A stretch of DNA of 64,000 nucleotides from Gemmatimonadota bacterium (GCA_030430625.1 JAUIKL010000003.1:1-64000), one strand, 5' to 3'. Shown: positions 9,458-20,038, counted from the first letter of the stretch. Numbers and translations: made by a program. The notes: generated from the letters alone by a model not told the origin.

Positions 9458-10887
9458 GCGGCCCTTCGACGGGTCAGCGCCACTTCACACCCGAGGAGCG
9501 CGAGGGCCAGGAGGAGCAGCCAGGGCGCGAGCTTCGTCCCGGCGGGGCTCCCGAGGTCGGCGGCCGCGATGCGTGCCGGTAGATCCGCTCGCGCCAGGCT
9601 ACTCATGGCACCGGGATCTAGCGGGGCCCCGGGGTCGATACCACGAGCGGAGGCCGAGCACACGTCGATCAGGTCGTCCAGGTAGTCGACGTAGCCCGAC
9701 GCGCTCGACAACTCGGGGTCGTCGAGGCGGATGGCGGAATAGACGACACAACCGTCGCCGATCGGTCGGTAGGCCGCGGCCGGATGCCCCGCTTCCGTCA
9801 CGGCCACCACGAAGGCACCCGGTGCGGGGCCACCGGGTGAGGGGATGGCGGACGTCGAGAGCGGGGAGCGTCCCGGATGGACGAGCACCGTCGGCGTCGT
9901 CGGTTCGGGCGCGCTCGGGCCGGGCCTCCAGGGGAGGCCGGCGTGCGTACCGCCCTGGGGTAGTGTCCCCGAAAGCACGATGGTCCCGCCCGCCTCCGCG
10001 GCGGACACGAGTCGGTCGAGAAGGTCCGTCGCCGGGTCGATACCGATCACAGTGGACGCTGTAGGGCCACCGCCCGCGGGGCGCCCGAGGGCCTCGAGTG
10101 CGCGGTGAACCGGCGACCCGACGGCAAGGCCGACCACGCCGATGCGGTCGTTCTCCTGTGCGGTCGTCTCCTGTGTCGTCGTCTCCGCTGTCGTCGCCTC
10201 CGGTGCAGTCGCCTCGGGTGTCGTCGTGGGCGCCGCCCTCGTGGATGGCTCGCCGACCGGTCGGACCTGAATGGCCCCGGGCCACAACGTCGGTCTCGTC
10301 AGTCCGATTCCCCTCGACCACTGACGCCACGTCGGTTGAAGCAGCCATACGACCTCGACCGAGTCCGCTCGGGTCTCCTCGCCGACCACACTTCGGAGGG
10401 CTCTCAACCCGTCGTGGGCTGTCGAACGGGGTTCGCCGATCCTGTCGAAGAGGGTGGTGGGGTCGTGGCTCGTGAGGAGTGACCCGTCCGCACCTCGGGC
10501 ATACGCCACGGTCCTGACGGCCCATCCCTCCGAGGTGGCCGACGTAGCGGCTCCGACCGCGGCCGTCAGCTGGTCGGCGCCGACCTCCCCTACGGCGTCC
10601 ACGTCGACCAGAAGCACCCGCACTCTTTCGGTGCGTTCGGGAAGCCAGGTGAGCCCCGCGAACGCCGCGCCCAGGACGAGCGCGAAGAGCACGCGCACGA
10701 CGAGCAGGGGGAGGTCCGACGGACGACGCGTCGGGCGAAGTAGTGTCCGCCGGTCCTCGACGAGGAAGCGCGCCGTGGGGAGCGCTTCCCGGTCCGGCGG
10801 CCGGCGAGAGAGCAGGTGCAGTACGACGGGAAGCGCAGCGAAGAGCGCACCGACCGCCAGGAACCCGGGAGCGAGGGCTGCGATCAC
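9454..10887 (-). CDS. BatA-like double-TM protein with degenerate VWA (477 aa)
   Basis: The first 80 residues form the BatA N-terminal double-transmembrane module (GFLAVGALFAALPVVLHLLSRRPP, then LPLLVVRVLFALVLGAAF). A C-terminal TM (LAPWLLLLALALLG) follows a long soluble part. The VWA position reads VLLVDVDAVGE, so the MIDAS DxSxS is lost. Residues about 225-250 are a Thr/Glu/Ala-rich low-complexity stretch. The start is GTG at 10887, overlapping the DUF58 stop (GTGA). BatA-type proteins act at the membrane with MoxR and DUF58 partners; here metal-dependent adhesion is unlikely and a structural role is more plausible. Confidence 0.78.
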   Translation of the reverse strand: MIAALAPGFLAVGALFAALPVVLHLLSRRPPDREALPTARFLVEDRRTLLRPTRRPSDLPLLVVRVLFALVLGAAFAGLTWLPERTERVRVLLVDVDAVGEVGADQLTAAVGAATSATSEGWAVRTVAYARGADGSLLTSHDPTTLFDRIGEPRSTAHDGLRALRSVVGEETRADSVEVVWLLQPTWRQWSRGIGLTRPTLWPGAIQVRPVGEPSTRAAPTTTPEATAPEATTAETTTQETTAQENDRIGVVGLAVGSPVHRALEALGRPAGGGPTASTVIGIDPATDLLDRLVSAAEAGGTIVLSGTLPQGGTHAGLPWRPGPSAPEPTTPTVLVHPGRSPLSTSAIPSPGGPAPGAFVVAVTEAGHPAAAYRPIGDGCVVYSAIRLDDPELSSASGYVDYLDDLIDVCSASARGIDPGAPLDPGAMSSLARADLPARIAAADLGSPAGTKLAPWLLLLALALLGCEVALTRRRAA

Positions 10888-11831
10888 GAGGGGGCGCGCT
10901 CCCCTCGTACACGGGCCGTGAGCCAGCCGGCCAGGGCGGAGGTGAGGGGCTGGTCGGTCGTCAGCGGGACGTATTCGGCACCGCGTTCTTCGAGGCCGCG
11001 CCGAAGCGTCTCGTAGTAGTCGGCCACCCGCTGCCGGAAGCCCGGGTCGGAGGACGGGGCCGCGGCGATGACGTCGTCGGGGCGTTCGGGGTCGAAGTAC
11101 CGTGCGGCCGCTCCTCCCCGCTCTCCCAACTCGATCCGGGTCGCGATGCGCACGACGATCACCTCGTCTCCCCGGGCGCGGAGACGACCGACCGCTTCGA
11201 GAAGAGGCTCGGAACCGTCTTCGGAGAGACCGTCGGAGATGAGTACGACCCGCCCCCGGCGTCGGAGCGCCGACCCGACCTCGTCGAGCGCGTTCGGGGA
11301 GGAGCCCGACCCGTCGGCCCGGAGTCGCTCGAGACCGACCAGAAGGTCGTGGAGGTGGCCCGGACGATTGCGCGGCGGGAGGTGAAAGCCGGTGGCAGCC
11401 CCGGCCGACGCGAGGCCGACCGCATCGCCCGAACGGAGCATGACGTGCGCGAGCGCTGCCGCCACGAACTGACCGTAGCGGAGCTTGCTCACGGCGCCGT
11501 CCCCGACGAATCCCATCGACGCGGAGGTATCGAGGAGGAGGAAGGCCTGGAGGTTCGAGGCTTCTTCGAAGAGCCGGACGTAGAGCCGGTCGGTCCGGGC
11601 GTAGAGTCGCCAGTCGAGGCGCCGCACGTCGTCCCCCTGCTGATACGCGCGGTGTCGGGAGAAGTCCTCACCGGAACCGAGGAAGGGAGAGCGGTGGGCG
11701 CCGCTGATGAAGCCGCGCACGATCGTGCGGGCCACGAGTTCGAGTGACCCGAGGCCTTCGAGGACGTCCGGTGTCAGCAAATCGGCACCCGGATCCGCGT
11801 CGGCGCCGTGGGTCGGCGGGCGGGGTGTCAC
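10884..11831 (-). CDS. DUF58 domain protein with intact VWA MIDAS (315 aa)
   Basis: DUF58 family, the usual partner of MoxR ATPases. The family signature DVRRLDWRLYARTDRLYVRLFEE is present at about residues 70-92, followed by a VWA-like core with a complete MIDAS (LLLDTSASMGF). There is no TM segment, so it is probably cytoplasmic and membrane-associated through its partners. The start is GTG 11831, 32 bp after the moxR stop; the gene end overlaps the BatA-like GTG by 4 nt. In characterised systems MoxR-VWA pairs mature or activate client proteins, but the client is not known here. Confidence 0.88.
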   Translation of the reverse strand: MTPRPPTHGADADPGADLLTPDVLEGLGSLELVARTIVRGFISGAHRSPFLGSGEDFSRHRAYQQGDDVRRLDWRLYARTDRLYVRLFEEASNLQAFLLLDTSASMGFVGDGAVSKLRYGQFVAAALAHVMLRSGDAVGLASAGAATGFHLPPRNRPGHLHDLLVGLERLRADGSGSSPNALDEVGSALRRRGRVVLISDGLSEDGSEPLLEAVGRLRARGDEVIVVRIATRIELGERGGAAARYFDPERPDDVIAAAPSSDPGFRQRVADYYETLRRGLEERGAEYVPLTTDQPLTSALAGWLTARVRGERAPS

Positions 11832-11863
11832 CGGGATTCTCCCCGGTCGGACCGCACCACGTG

Positions 11864-12874
11864 TCAGCTCCTGGGCGGTGGTACGTCAGCCAGGAGGGAC
11901 GTCACCACCTCGTCCGGGGAGCGGCCCTCGGCTTCGGCCTGGAAGTTCACGAGGACACGGTGACGTAGGACCGAAGGTGCCACGCGGATCAGATCGTCGG
12001 GAGCCACATGGAGCCGGCCCGCCATCAGAGCGGCCGCCTTCGCGCACAGGATGAGCGACTGCCCGGCGCGCGGGCCCGCGCCCCACCGGACCCAGCGGTT
12101 CGTGACCTCGACGGCCTCCTCTCGTCCCGGGCGGGTACTGCGGACGAGGAGGGCGACGTACTCGATCATTTCGTCCGAGATCGGGATCCCACGGACCATC
12201 GACTGCGCGGCGAGGATGTCCGGGCCGGTCAGGACCGATGCCACGTCCTCGAGCGCCGCTCCCGTCGTGCTCCGGAGGACCTCGACCTCGTCACGACGGT
12301 CCGGGTAGTCGAGACTGATCTTCAGCATGAAACGGTCGAGCTGCGCCTCGGGAAGTGGGTACGTCCCCTCCTGCTCGATCGGGTTCTGCGTGGCGAGCAC
12401 GAAGAAGGGGCGGGGCAGGTCGAGGAGTTCCCCGCCGGCCGTCACGTGCCCCTCCTGCATGGCCTCGAGGAGCGCCGCCTGCGTCTTGGGCGGTGCGCGG
12501 TTGATCTCGTCGGCCAAAAGCACCTGCGTGAAGACCGGTCCGCGCAGGAAGCGGGTCTCCCGCCGGCCGGTCGAGCGGTCCTCCTCGATGACCTCGGTGC
12601 CCGTGATGTCGCCGGGCATCAGGTCCGGGGTGAACTGGACCCTCCGGAAGTCGAGGTCGAGGGCATCGGCCAGCGTGCGAACGAGCATGGTCTTGGCGAG
12701 ACCCGGGACACCTTCCAGAAGCCCGTGACCTCCCGTGAGCAGGCAGAAGAGCACCTCTTCGACGGCGGAGTTCTGACCGACCACACGCTTGGCGATCTCG
12801 CCGCGCAGAGCGTCGAGCCGATCGGTGAGGTGCTCGAGACGGTGTTCGACGTCGTCGACCGCAGTCGTTTCCAA
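11864..12874 (-). CDS. moxR: MoxR family AAA+ ATPase (336 aa)
   Basis: AAA+ ATPase of the MoxR class. Walker A is GVPGLAKT, Walker B is VLLADEINRAPPKTQ, and the sensor region reads ATQNPIEQEGTYPLPEAQLDRF. The family usually has 310-340 residues. The frame is open further upstream, but that part would overlap the thioredoxin gene. A TTG at 12874 has GGGAG six bases upstream and gives a normal-length protein, so I choose TTG as start. MoxR proteins act as chaperone-like remodelers working with VWA proteins; the DUF58 gene follows directly. It heads the tightly coupled part of the operon that ends with the TldD/PmbA genes. Confidence 0.9.
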   Translation of the reverse strand: METTAVDDVEHRLEHLTDRLDALRGEIAKRVVGQNSAVEEVLFCLLTGGHGLLEGVPGLAKTMLVRTLADALDLDFRRVQFTPDLMPGDITGTEVIEEDRSTGRRETRFLRGPVFTQVLLADEINRAPPKTQAALLEAMQEGHVTAGGELLDLPRPFFVLATQNPIEQEGTYPLPEAQLDRFMLKISLDYPDRRDEVEVLRSTTGAALEDVASVLTGPDILAAQSMVRGIPISDEMIEYVALLVRSTRPGREEAVEVTNRWVRWGAGPRAGQSLILCAKAAALMAGRLHVAPDDLIRVAPSVLRHRVLVNFQAEAEGRSPDEVVTSLLADVPPPRS

Positions 12875-12962
12875 CGGGCGCTCCCAGGCCGCGGGTTGAA
12901 GGGCGGGGAAGGTTAGTGGACGAAGGGCGCTCTGACGATGGCGAACCCGTCCTCGCCCGCGA

Positions 12963-13490
12963 TCAACGCTCGGCCACGAGGCTGTCGAGCAGGCCGAGCA
13001 CCTCGTCGGGCAGCCCTCCCGCACCGACGCCGAGACGGTGCCACACGAGCCTTCGCTCCGTGTCCAGTAGCGCCAGGTGGGGCATACCGGCCTGGCGAAC
13101 GTAGAAGGCCTCGACGAGCGCGTCGTCGACCTCGGTCACGGTGGGGTACGCGGCGCCCTTTTCCTCCAACCAGTCGAGGGCCGACGCCGGGTTGTCGTCG
13201 ACGAGGATGCCGACGACCGCCAGGCGATCCCCATAGCGCTCGGCCACCTCCGTGACCTGCTCGTGCTGCTCGACGCACGGCAGACACCACGACGCCCAGA
13301 AGTCGAGGAGCACCGGGCGGCCTTCCAGATCGGAAAGGGAGAGCCGGTCCTCCGCTACCCATGCGGACCCGGTGGCGTCGACGACCTCCCACTCGGTGTC
13401 CGGCAGCCGGTCTCCGACGGCGGGCGGTCCCGGAACGGTGCACGCGGCGAGGCCGAGAGCCAGGAGTGCGAGAGGTGTGGCGCGATTCAT
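12963..13490 (-). CDS. TlpA-like thiol-disulfide oxidoreductase lipoprotein (175 aa)
   Basis: Thioredoxin-fold protein of the TlpA/ResA type. The signal MNRATPLALLALGLAAC is a lipoprotein signal with Cys17 as lipidation site. The active site FWASWCLPC (Cys69, Cys72) sits at the usual place, followed by VVGILVDDNPASALDWL. It probably reduces disulfides in the periplasm, for example in apocytochromes or other envelope proteins. It is the first gene of the minus-strand cluster, 88 bp upstream of the moxR TTG, and is divergent from a PadR gene (138 bp between start codons). Confidence 0.87.
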   Translation of the reverse strand: MNRATPLALLALGLAACTVPGPPAVGDRLPDTEWEVVDATGSAWVAEDRLSLSDLEGRPVLLDFWASWCLPCVEQHEQVTEVAERYGDRLAVVGILVDDNPASALDWLEEKGAAYPTVTEVDDALVEAFYVRQAGMPHLALLDTERRLVWHRLGVGAGGLPDEVLGLLDSLVAER

Positions 13491-13563
13491 GGGTCGATCG
13501 ATGCTCGGCGATCGTGACGGCGACACCTCCAACATCGACGGGGTCGCGCCTGGAGACCACACC

Positions 13564-13604
13564 TTGTCCGTGAGGACTCGGTTAACTATATCTTGTTTAC
13601 AAAC
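13564..13604 (+). promoter_or_regulatory. Promoter and putative operator of the first PadR-permease pair
   Basis: TTGTCC (13564-13569), a 17-nt spacer, then TATATC (13587-13592) gives a good sigma70-like promoter in an otherwise GC-rich region. GTTTACAAAC (13595-13604) is an AT-rich imperfect palindrome over the expected start point. That position fits autorepression by the PadR protein encoded 25 bp downstream. This is read by eye and not tested. Confidence 0.5.
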
Positions 13605-13628
13605 TTGGGATCAGTAAGTGAGGGTGGG

Positions 13629-13973
13629 ATGGGAAAGGGTGAGCACCTGGGTGAGTTCGAGACGATCCTCCTGCTCGCGGTCGCCGGGTTGCCCGGGGAG
13701 GCGTCGGGTGCCGCGATCCACGAGCAGATCCTCGAGTCCACGGGCCGCGACGTCTCACTGGCCTCGGTCTACGTGACCTTGTCACGCCTCGAGAAGAAGG
13801 GCTTCGTCGACACGGAGGTCGACACCGAGCACGCCGACCGGGGCGGTCGACTCCGGAAACTCTTCTCCCCGACCGAGGCCGCTGTTCGGGCTCTGCTCGA
13901 GACGCGCCGGGCCCACGATCGGCTGTGGAACCGTATCGACTTCGCTCCGTCCGACGCGAAGGGGGGCGCGTGA
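13629..13973 (+). CDS. PadR family transcriptional regulator (114 aa)
   Basis: Short winged-helix PadR protein. It starts MGKGEHLGEFETILLLAVAGL and has the family recognition region SVYVTLSRLEKKGFVDTE followed by the wing GGRLRKLFSPTEAA. An ATG at 13629 with GAGG-type upstream bases is chosen. Its last codon overlaps the GTG of the permease gene (GTGA), so the two proteins are made from one message and probably in fixed ratio. PadR proteins usually repress their own operon and release DNA when a small ligand binds; the ligand is unknown. Confidence 0.92.
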   Translation: MGKGEHLGEFETILLLAVAGLPGEASGAAIHEQILESTGRDVSLASVYVTLSRLEKKGFVDTEVDTEHADRGGRLRKLFSPTEAAVRALLETRRAHDRLWNRIDFAPSDAKGGA

Positions 13974-16648
13974 CCCGGCCGCCGGGCTCCGCGCGCCGAC
14001 TGCTCGAGCGCCGTCTTCCCGACTCGGTCCGACCCTTCTTCCTCGCCGACCTGGACGAACGCTACGAGGCCTACGCGCGCCGCTCTCGCTGGCAGGCGGA
14101 CCTCTGGTATTGGAGACAGGCGGTCGCCGCCGTCTGGTCGCCGCTGCCCGGTGCCGCGGGTGTCGAGACGACGGGGCTGTTCTACGATCTGGTCGGGGAC
14201 CTTCGCGGCGCCGTCCGGACGATGTCTCGCCGACCCGCGCCCGCGCTCGCCTCGATCGTGACGCTCGGCCTCGGCCTCGGCGTGTCCGCGGCCGCCTTTT
14301 CCATCCTGTATGGAACGGTGCTCCGCGGCCTTCCGTTCGAGGAGGCCGATCGCCTCGTCCACTTCGAGCGTGCCGATCTGCCGGCCGGTCAGTCCTCCCT
14401 GGCCGTGACGCCGCACGATTACCACGCCTGGCTCGAGGCACAGACTTCCTTCGAAGACCTCGGCGCGTACGTAGAGGCCGCGACTACACTGCCGAGTGAC
14501 GGTGCGCCGCCCGTGCCGCTCAGCGGTGTGCGGATCAGCGCGAACGCGTTCTCCCTGCTGCGGGTGCAGCCGCTACACGGTCGAAGCTTCACACCGGCTG
14601 ACGAAGAGGTCGGGGCGCCGGACGTGGTCGTCTTGAGCCACGACGTCTGGACCGCTCGCTTCGGCGCCGATCCAGCTGTGGTCGGTCGGGCCGTGCGGTT
14701 GGGAGAGGCGCCGGTCACGGTCATCGGCGTCATGCCCCCCCGCTTCGGCTTTCCGATCGCGGAGGATTTCTGGATCCCGCTCCGGATCGACCTCGCGACC
14801 ATCGTGAGAGGGCAGGGCAGGCTCGACGTCTTCGGTCGCCTCCGACCCGAGTCGTCTCTGACCGAGGCGAGGGCCGAGTTCGACGGGATCACGAACCGCC
14901 TCTCGGCCGCCTACCCGGAGACCAACGCCGACATCACGGCTTCCCTGCGGAGCTTCCACGACGAGTACGTCGGCGAGGAGTTCACCAGGACCGCATACCG
15001 GATGCTCTTCGGTGCCCTGCTCCTGCTCGTCCTGTGCTGCGCCAACGTCGCCAACCTCCTCCTGGTCAGCGGCTCGCGACGGCGTGGAGACCTGGTGCTC
15101 CGGGTCTCGCTCGGCGCCACCCGGCAGCGAATCGCACGCCAGCTGCTCACCGAGGCCTCCCTCCTGGCGGCTGGGGGAGCACTGCTCGGGACCCTCCTGG
15201 CCTGGTACGGCGTCACCTGGTTCGACCGGGTCGGCGCGCAGGCGGGGGTCTTCGCCCTCCCACACGGGTCGGACTCCCTCTTCTGGTGGGACATCGGCCT
15301 CGATCTCCCCACGGTCGCTTTCCTCGTGGGCGTCGCCGCTCTGGCTGCGCTCATGTCCGGGCTCGTCCCGGCGGTCGGCCTGTCCGACGCGGCGGCGGGT
15401 GGGCGACTCCGCTCCCGCGGTCGGATCGGACGGGGACCGGGCAGCAGCTTCGCGTCGGAGGTGCTCGTCGTGACGCAGTTGGCACTGACGACCGGGTTGC
15501 TCGTGGCGGCCGGCCTGGTCGTTCGAAGCTCGATGAACATCGAATCGGCCGGTCGGGTGATCGAGGCGGACGACGTCCTCGTGGCCAACGTCGCCCTGAC
15601 CGGTGGCGGTTTCTCCGACGACGCGGCGCGGCGGGTCTTCACGGAAGAACTCGGCCGCATGCTCTCCGGTGGTGCTGCCGCTCAGCGTGTGGCCGTCGGA
15701 ACGACCCTTCCGTTGACGCTCCCGCACTCGGTGGGCTTCGCGACGCCGGACGCCCCCGATCCCGAGGCGCACCCCGAAACGGGGGTCGTGTCGGTCTCGA
15801 CGGACTACTTCGCCGTGTTCGGTGTGGCCGCGGACGAGGGCCGGACTTTCGAGGCCGGCGATCGGGTCGGTGGGGAGTTGGTCGCGGTGGTGAACCGCAC
15901 CTTTGCCGACCGGTACCTCCCGCTCGGTGGGGCGGTCGGTTCGCAGATCCGGCTCGACGCCGACGCCGAACCGTGGCTCACGGTCGTGGGGGTCGTGCCG
16001 GACCTGTGGCGTCGGCACCTCGAGCCCGAGCGCGAAGCCGGCGTGTACCTCCCCCTCGCTCAGCTGTCGGTCGGCGACGGTGCGGTTCGGCTGGGGCGTC
16101 TCGGACTTCGGTACCCGGAGATCGTCGTCGAAGGTCGGGGTGATCCCGCGGCCACCGTCGCGGCGGCTCGCGACGCAGTCTTCGGTATCGACCCGACCGT
16201 TCCGATCCGCTCGCTTCGCTCGCTGGACGAGGTCGTGGCCCAGCGCACGGGGCGGTACCGGGTGTGGGGGCGCTTCTATCTGGCGCTGGCGGTCGCGGGC
16301 ACACTCCTGGCCATGCTCGGCGTGTACAGCGTCCTCTCCTTCCGGGTCGCCGAACGGACCGCGGAGATCGGGGTGCGTCGTGCACTGGGTGCGACGACCG
16401 CCGTGGTCCAACGGGGCGTGATGGGGACGGCGGGCCGCCAGGTGGTGCTCGGCGCCGTGCTGGGCTTGGCCCTCGGCGGTGCCCTCGCCGGCGGGATGGC
16501 GCGTATCCTCTTCGGAGTCGACACGCACGACCCTGTGATCTTCACGTCGGTGGCGGGTGTCGTGGCCCTGGTCGGACTCACGGCGAGCTGGCTGCCGGCT
16601 CGCCGCGCGGCGGGGATCCACCCCGTGGAGGCGATCCGGCAGCGCTGA
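13970..16648 (+). CDS. MacB/FtsX-type orphan ABC permease (ADOP family, 892 aa)
   Basis: Large permease with the layout of the acidobacterial duplicated orphan permeases. A short N-terminal prefix (ADLDERYEAYARRSRWQADLWYWRQ) precedes TM1 (about residues 95-115), a MacB periplasmic core, the first FtsX domain (three TMs, about 340-500), a second periplasmic core, and a C-terminal FtsX domain with GVYSVLSFRVAERTAEIGVRRALGA. The protein ends LPARRAAGIHPVEAIRQR, typical of the family. No ATPase gene is adjacent. The GTG at 13970 overlaps the PadR stop by 4 nt. Substrate unknown; MacB relatives move peptides, lipids or drugs out of the envelope. Confidence 0.88.
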   Translation: MTRPPGSARRLLERRLPDSVRPFFLADLDERYEAYARRSRWQADLWYWRQAVAAVWSPLPGAAGVETTGLFYDLVGDLRGAVRTMSRRPAPALASIVTLGLGLGVSAAAFSILYGTVLRGLPFEEADRLVHFERADLPAGQSSLAVTPHDYHAWLEAQTSFEDLGAYVEAATTLPSDGAPPVPLSGVRISANAFSLLRVQPLHGRSFTPADEEVGAPDVVVLSHDVWTARFGADPAVVGRAVRLGEAPVTVIGVMPPRFGFPIAEDFWIPLRIDLATIVRGQGRLDVFGRLRPESSLTEARAEFDGITNRLSAAYPETNADITASLRSFHDEYVGEEFTRTAYRMLFGALLLLVLCCANVANLLLVSGSRRRGDLVLRVSLGATRQRIARQLLTEASLLAAGGALLGTLLAWYGVTWFDRVGAQAGVFALPHGSDSLFWWDIGLDLPTVAFLVGVAALAALMSGLVPAVGLSDAAAGGRLRSRGRIGRGPGSSFASEVLVVTQLALTTGLLVAAGLVVRSSMNIESAGRVIEADDVLVANVALTGGGFSDDAARRVFTEELGRMLSGGAAAQRVAVGTTLPLTLPHSVGFATPDAPDPEAHPETGVVSVSTDYFAVFGVAADEGRTFEAGDRVGGELVAVVNRTFADRYLPLGGAVGSQIRLDADAEPWLTVVGVVPDLWRRHLEPEREAGVYLPLAQLSVGDGAVRLGRLGLRYPEIVVEGRGDPAATVAAARDAVFGIDPTVPIRSLRSLDEVVAQRTGRYRVWGRFYLALAVAGTLLAMLGVYSVLSFRVAERTAEIGVRRALGATTAVVQRGVMGTAGRQVVLGAVLGLALGGALAGGMARILFGVDTHDPVIFTSVAGVVALVGLTASWLPARRAAGIHPVEAIRQR

Positions 16649-16737
16649 TTCGGAGCCCCGGCGGGCGGCCCGGCCGGTTGAAAGGCATATTCGACCGGAG
16701 ACGTACCCTCTGACGTCCTGGCCCCCGTACGATCGCC

Positions 16738-17811
16738 GTGACCGCAGACCTCACCCTCGTCCTTCGCTGGACCACCGCCCTCGCGCTCCTCGTGCTCGGG
16801 GTCACCGTCGTGTGGCGCCCGAAGTGGAGCGAGGGCGCGAGGATGGCGTTCGCGGTCGTTCTGCTCGTGAACGCCGGGCTCGTCTCGGCGAGCCTCGCGC
16901 TGGTCACGGGACTGCTGTCCGCGTCCGCGAACCCTTACGCCTACTCGCTCGTGTTGGGGCTCTTCGCGACGTCACCGATTGCACTCGGCATCGCGGTCGA
17001 TCGGGTCGTTTCCCCCGCTTCGTTCGGGCGTGCCGATGCCGCGCGCTTTGCCCCCGCCGGCCTCTTCGTCCTGCTGCTCTGGTCGGCCCAGCTGCTCCTC
17101 TCCGCGGATGCCGGCCTGTACGAGCGCGTCTGGGGGAACCGGGGGGCGCTGATCGCCCTTCACCTCCTCGTTACCCCCACCCTCGTGCGCGCTGCGGTCC
17201 GCTCGGCGGCGGGTCCGACCTGGCTGCGGAGCGTCGTGAGCCTCTTCCTGGCCCACTGGCTGGCGAGTGCCGCGTCCGGTCTCACCTGGGCCTTCGGGCT
17301 TCCGGGCGGGGCGGGGCTCGAGTTGGCATCTCTTTCCACACTCCTCCTCTTCGGTGCTTCGGCGGGTCTGCTCGCGTTGCGCCGTGGGGCGTCGAGCCTA
17401 CCGGTCTACGAAGCCCCCCGCCCGGAACCTCCGGCGTCCCTGACCGATCGTAGGCTGGAGGCGTCCCTCGTTCGCCTCTTCGAGGAGGAGGCGGTCCACC
17501 GGGACCCGGAGTTGACGGTCGGTGCCCTGGCCGAGCGGGTCGGCGCCGGGGAACGCGACGTCTCCCGGGTACTGAACGACGCACATGGTGGGTACCACGC
17601 CATCCTCCGCCGGTACCGGGTCCGGGAGGCACAGCGGCTTCTGCGGGAGCGGCCCGAGGCGACCGTGTCGTCCGTTCTCTACGAGGCCGGATTCAACTCG
17701 AAGTCGGCCTTCCACCGTGCGTTCGAACAGGAGGTCGGCATGACGCCGGGAGCGTACCGTGCCACGGTCGATTCGGTCGAACAGACGGCTGCGGCGTCCC
17801 ACTTCCGGTAG
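16738..17811 (+). CDS. Membrane-bound AraC family regulator (357 aa)
   Basis: The N-terminal 230 residues hold about seven hydrophobic segments (for example LTLVLRWTTALALLVLGVTV and GAGLELASLSTLLLFGASAG). The last 100 residues are an AraC-type double HTH: LTVGALAERVGAGERDVSRVL, then SSVLYEAGFNSKSAFHRAFEQEVGMTPGAYR. The protein therefore probably senses a membrane or envelope signal and binds DNA from the membrane. The GTG start at 16738 has no clear Shine-Dalgarno, so it may be leaderless. A 68-bp gap separates it from the M23 lipoprotein gene, a possible target. Confidence 0.85.
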   Translation: MTADLTLVLRWTTALALLVLGVTVVWRPKWSEGARMAFAVVLLVNAGLVSASLALVTGLLSASANPYAYSLVLGLFATSPIALGIAVDRVVSPASFGRADAARFAPAGLFVLLLWSAQLLLSADAGLYERVWGNRGALIALHLLVTPTLVRAAVRSAAGPTWLRSVVSLFLAHWLASAASGLTWAFGLPGGAGLELASLSTLLLFGASAGLLALRRGASSLPVYEAPRPEPPASLTDRRLEASLVRLFEEEAVHRDPELTVGALAERVGAGERDVSRVLNDAHGGYHAILRRYRVREAQRLLRERPEATVSSVLYEAGFNSKSAFHRAFEQEVGMTPGAYRATVDSVEQTAAASHFR

Positions 17812-17879
17812 TGGGACGACAGGTCGGACGGGCGTCGCTATCCCTTGACGGTTCGCTCCTCCATCCCGGTGGTCGCCCC

Positions 17880-18500
17880 ATGTCCAGGTCCTCTCGCCTG
17901 ATCCCCGGAGTCGTCCTCCTCACCGCCGCAGCGTGTGGCCTCACGGCTCCCCTCACCAGCACCCGTGGCTGCCCGGACGCGGAGTACCCGGCTGCGGACA
18001 GCTCGCCCTACTTCGTTCCGTTCGGTGTCGGCACGGTCCTGAACATCGGCCTCGCGAACTGCTCGTCGTCGTACCATGCCGAGGGTCAGCCCGACCAATT
18101 CGCGACCGACTTCGATCTCCCGACCGGAACGCCGTTCCTGGCCGCGCGTCCCGGCGTCGTGAGTTTCGTCCAGGAGGATCAGCCGTCGGGTGGTGGTGGC
18201 TCCAGCCCGCTGCTCGTCGGCAACGGTGTCTTCGTCGACCACGGCGACGGCACCACGGCGCTCTACCTCCATTCGCCGGAGAATGGGATCTTCGTCGAGG
18301 AAGGCGATACCGTGGCCGTCGGGGACACGCTGGGCATCGTCGGCCGTTCGGGACTGGCCGGATACCCACACCTGCACTTCATCGTCGTCGCGGACTTCTC
18401 CGGCTATCCGTACGAAGGAGTTCCCGTCTCTTTCCGGAATGCGTCGCCGCGCGACGTGCCGCTGCGGACCTACTCGCGCTACGAGGTGACACCGCCGTAG
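17880..18500 (+). CDS. M23 (LytM-like) domain lipoprotein (206 aa)
   Basis: MSRSSRLIPGVVLLTAAAC is a short lipoprotein-like signal, with Cys19 as probable lipidation site. The LytM/peptidase M23 fold shows FDLPTGTPFLAARPGVVSFV, VFVDHGDGTTALYLH, VGDTLGIVGRSG and YPHLHF. M23 enzymes cut peptide cross-bridges with zinc held by HxxxD and HxH. Here HLH is intact, but the first ligand position reads QFATD, so Gln replaces His. The protein may be a non-catalytic activator like EnvC/NlpD or a divergent enzyme. ATG 17880 is chosen because it begins the signal. Confidence 0.82.
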   Translation: MSRSSRLIPGVVLLTAAACGLTAPLTSTRGCPDAEYPAADSSPYFVPFGVGTVLNIGLANCSSSYHAEGQPDQFATDFDLPTGTPFLAARPGVVSFVQEDQPSGGGGSSPLLVGNGVFVDHGDGTTALYLHSPENGIFVEEGDTVAVGDTLGIVGRSGLAGYPHLHFIVVADFSGYPYEGVPVSFRNASPRDVPLRTYSRYEVTPP

Positions 18501-18555
18501 GGGGCAGAACAGCGCGGAAGGCCTTTTTCGGGACCGCTTCTATTACCTTTCGAGT

Positions 18556-20037
<1,482 letters not shown>

Positions 20038-20038
20038 C

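Noticed and set aside
12875-13024. N-terminal extension of MoxR
   Set aside because: It overlaps the thioredoxin gene, lacks conservation with MoxR, and TTG 12874 has a good ribosome site.
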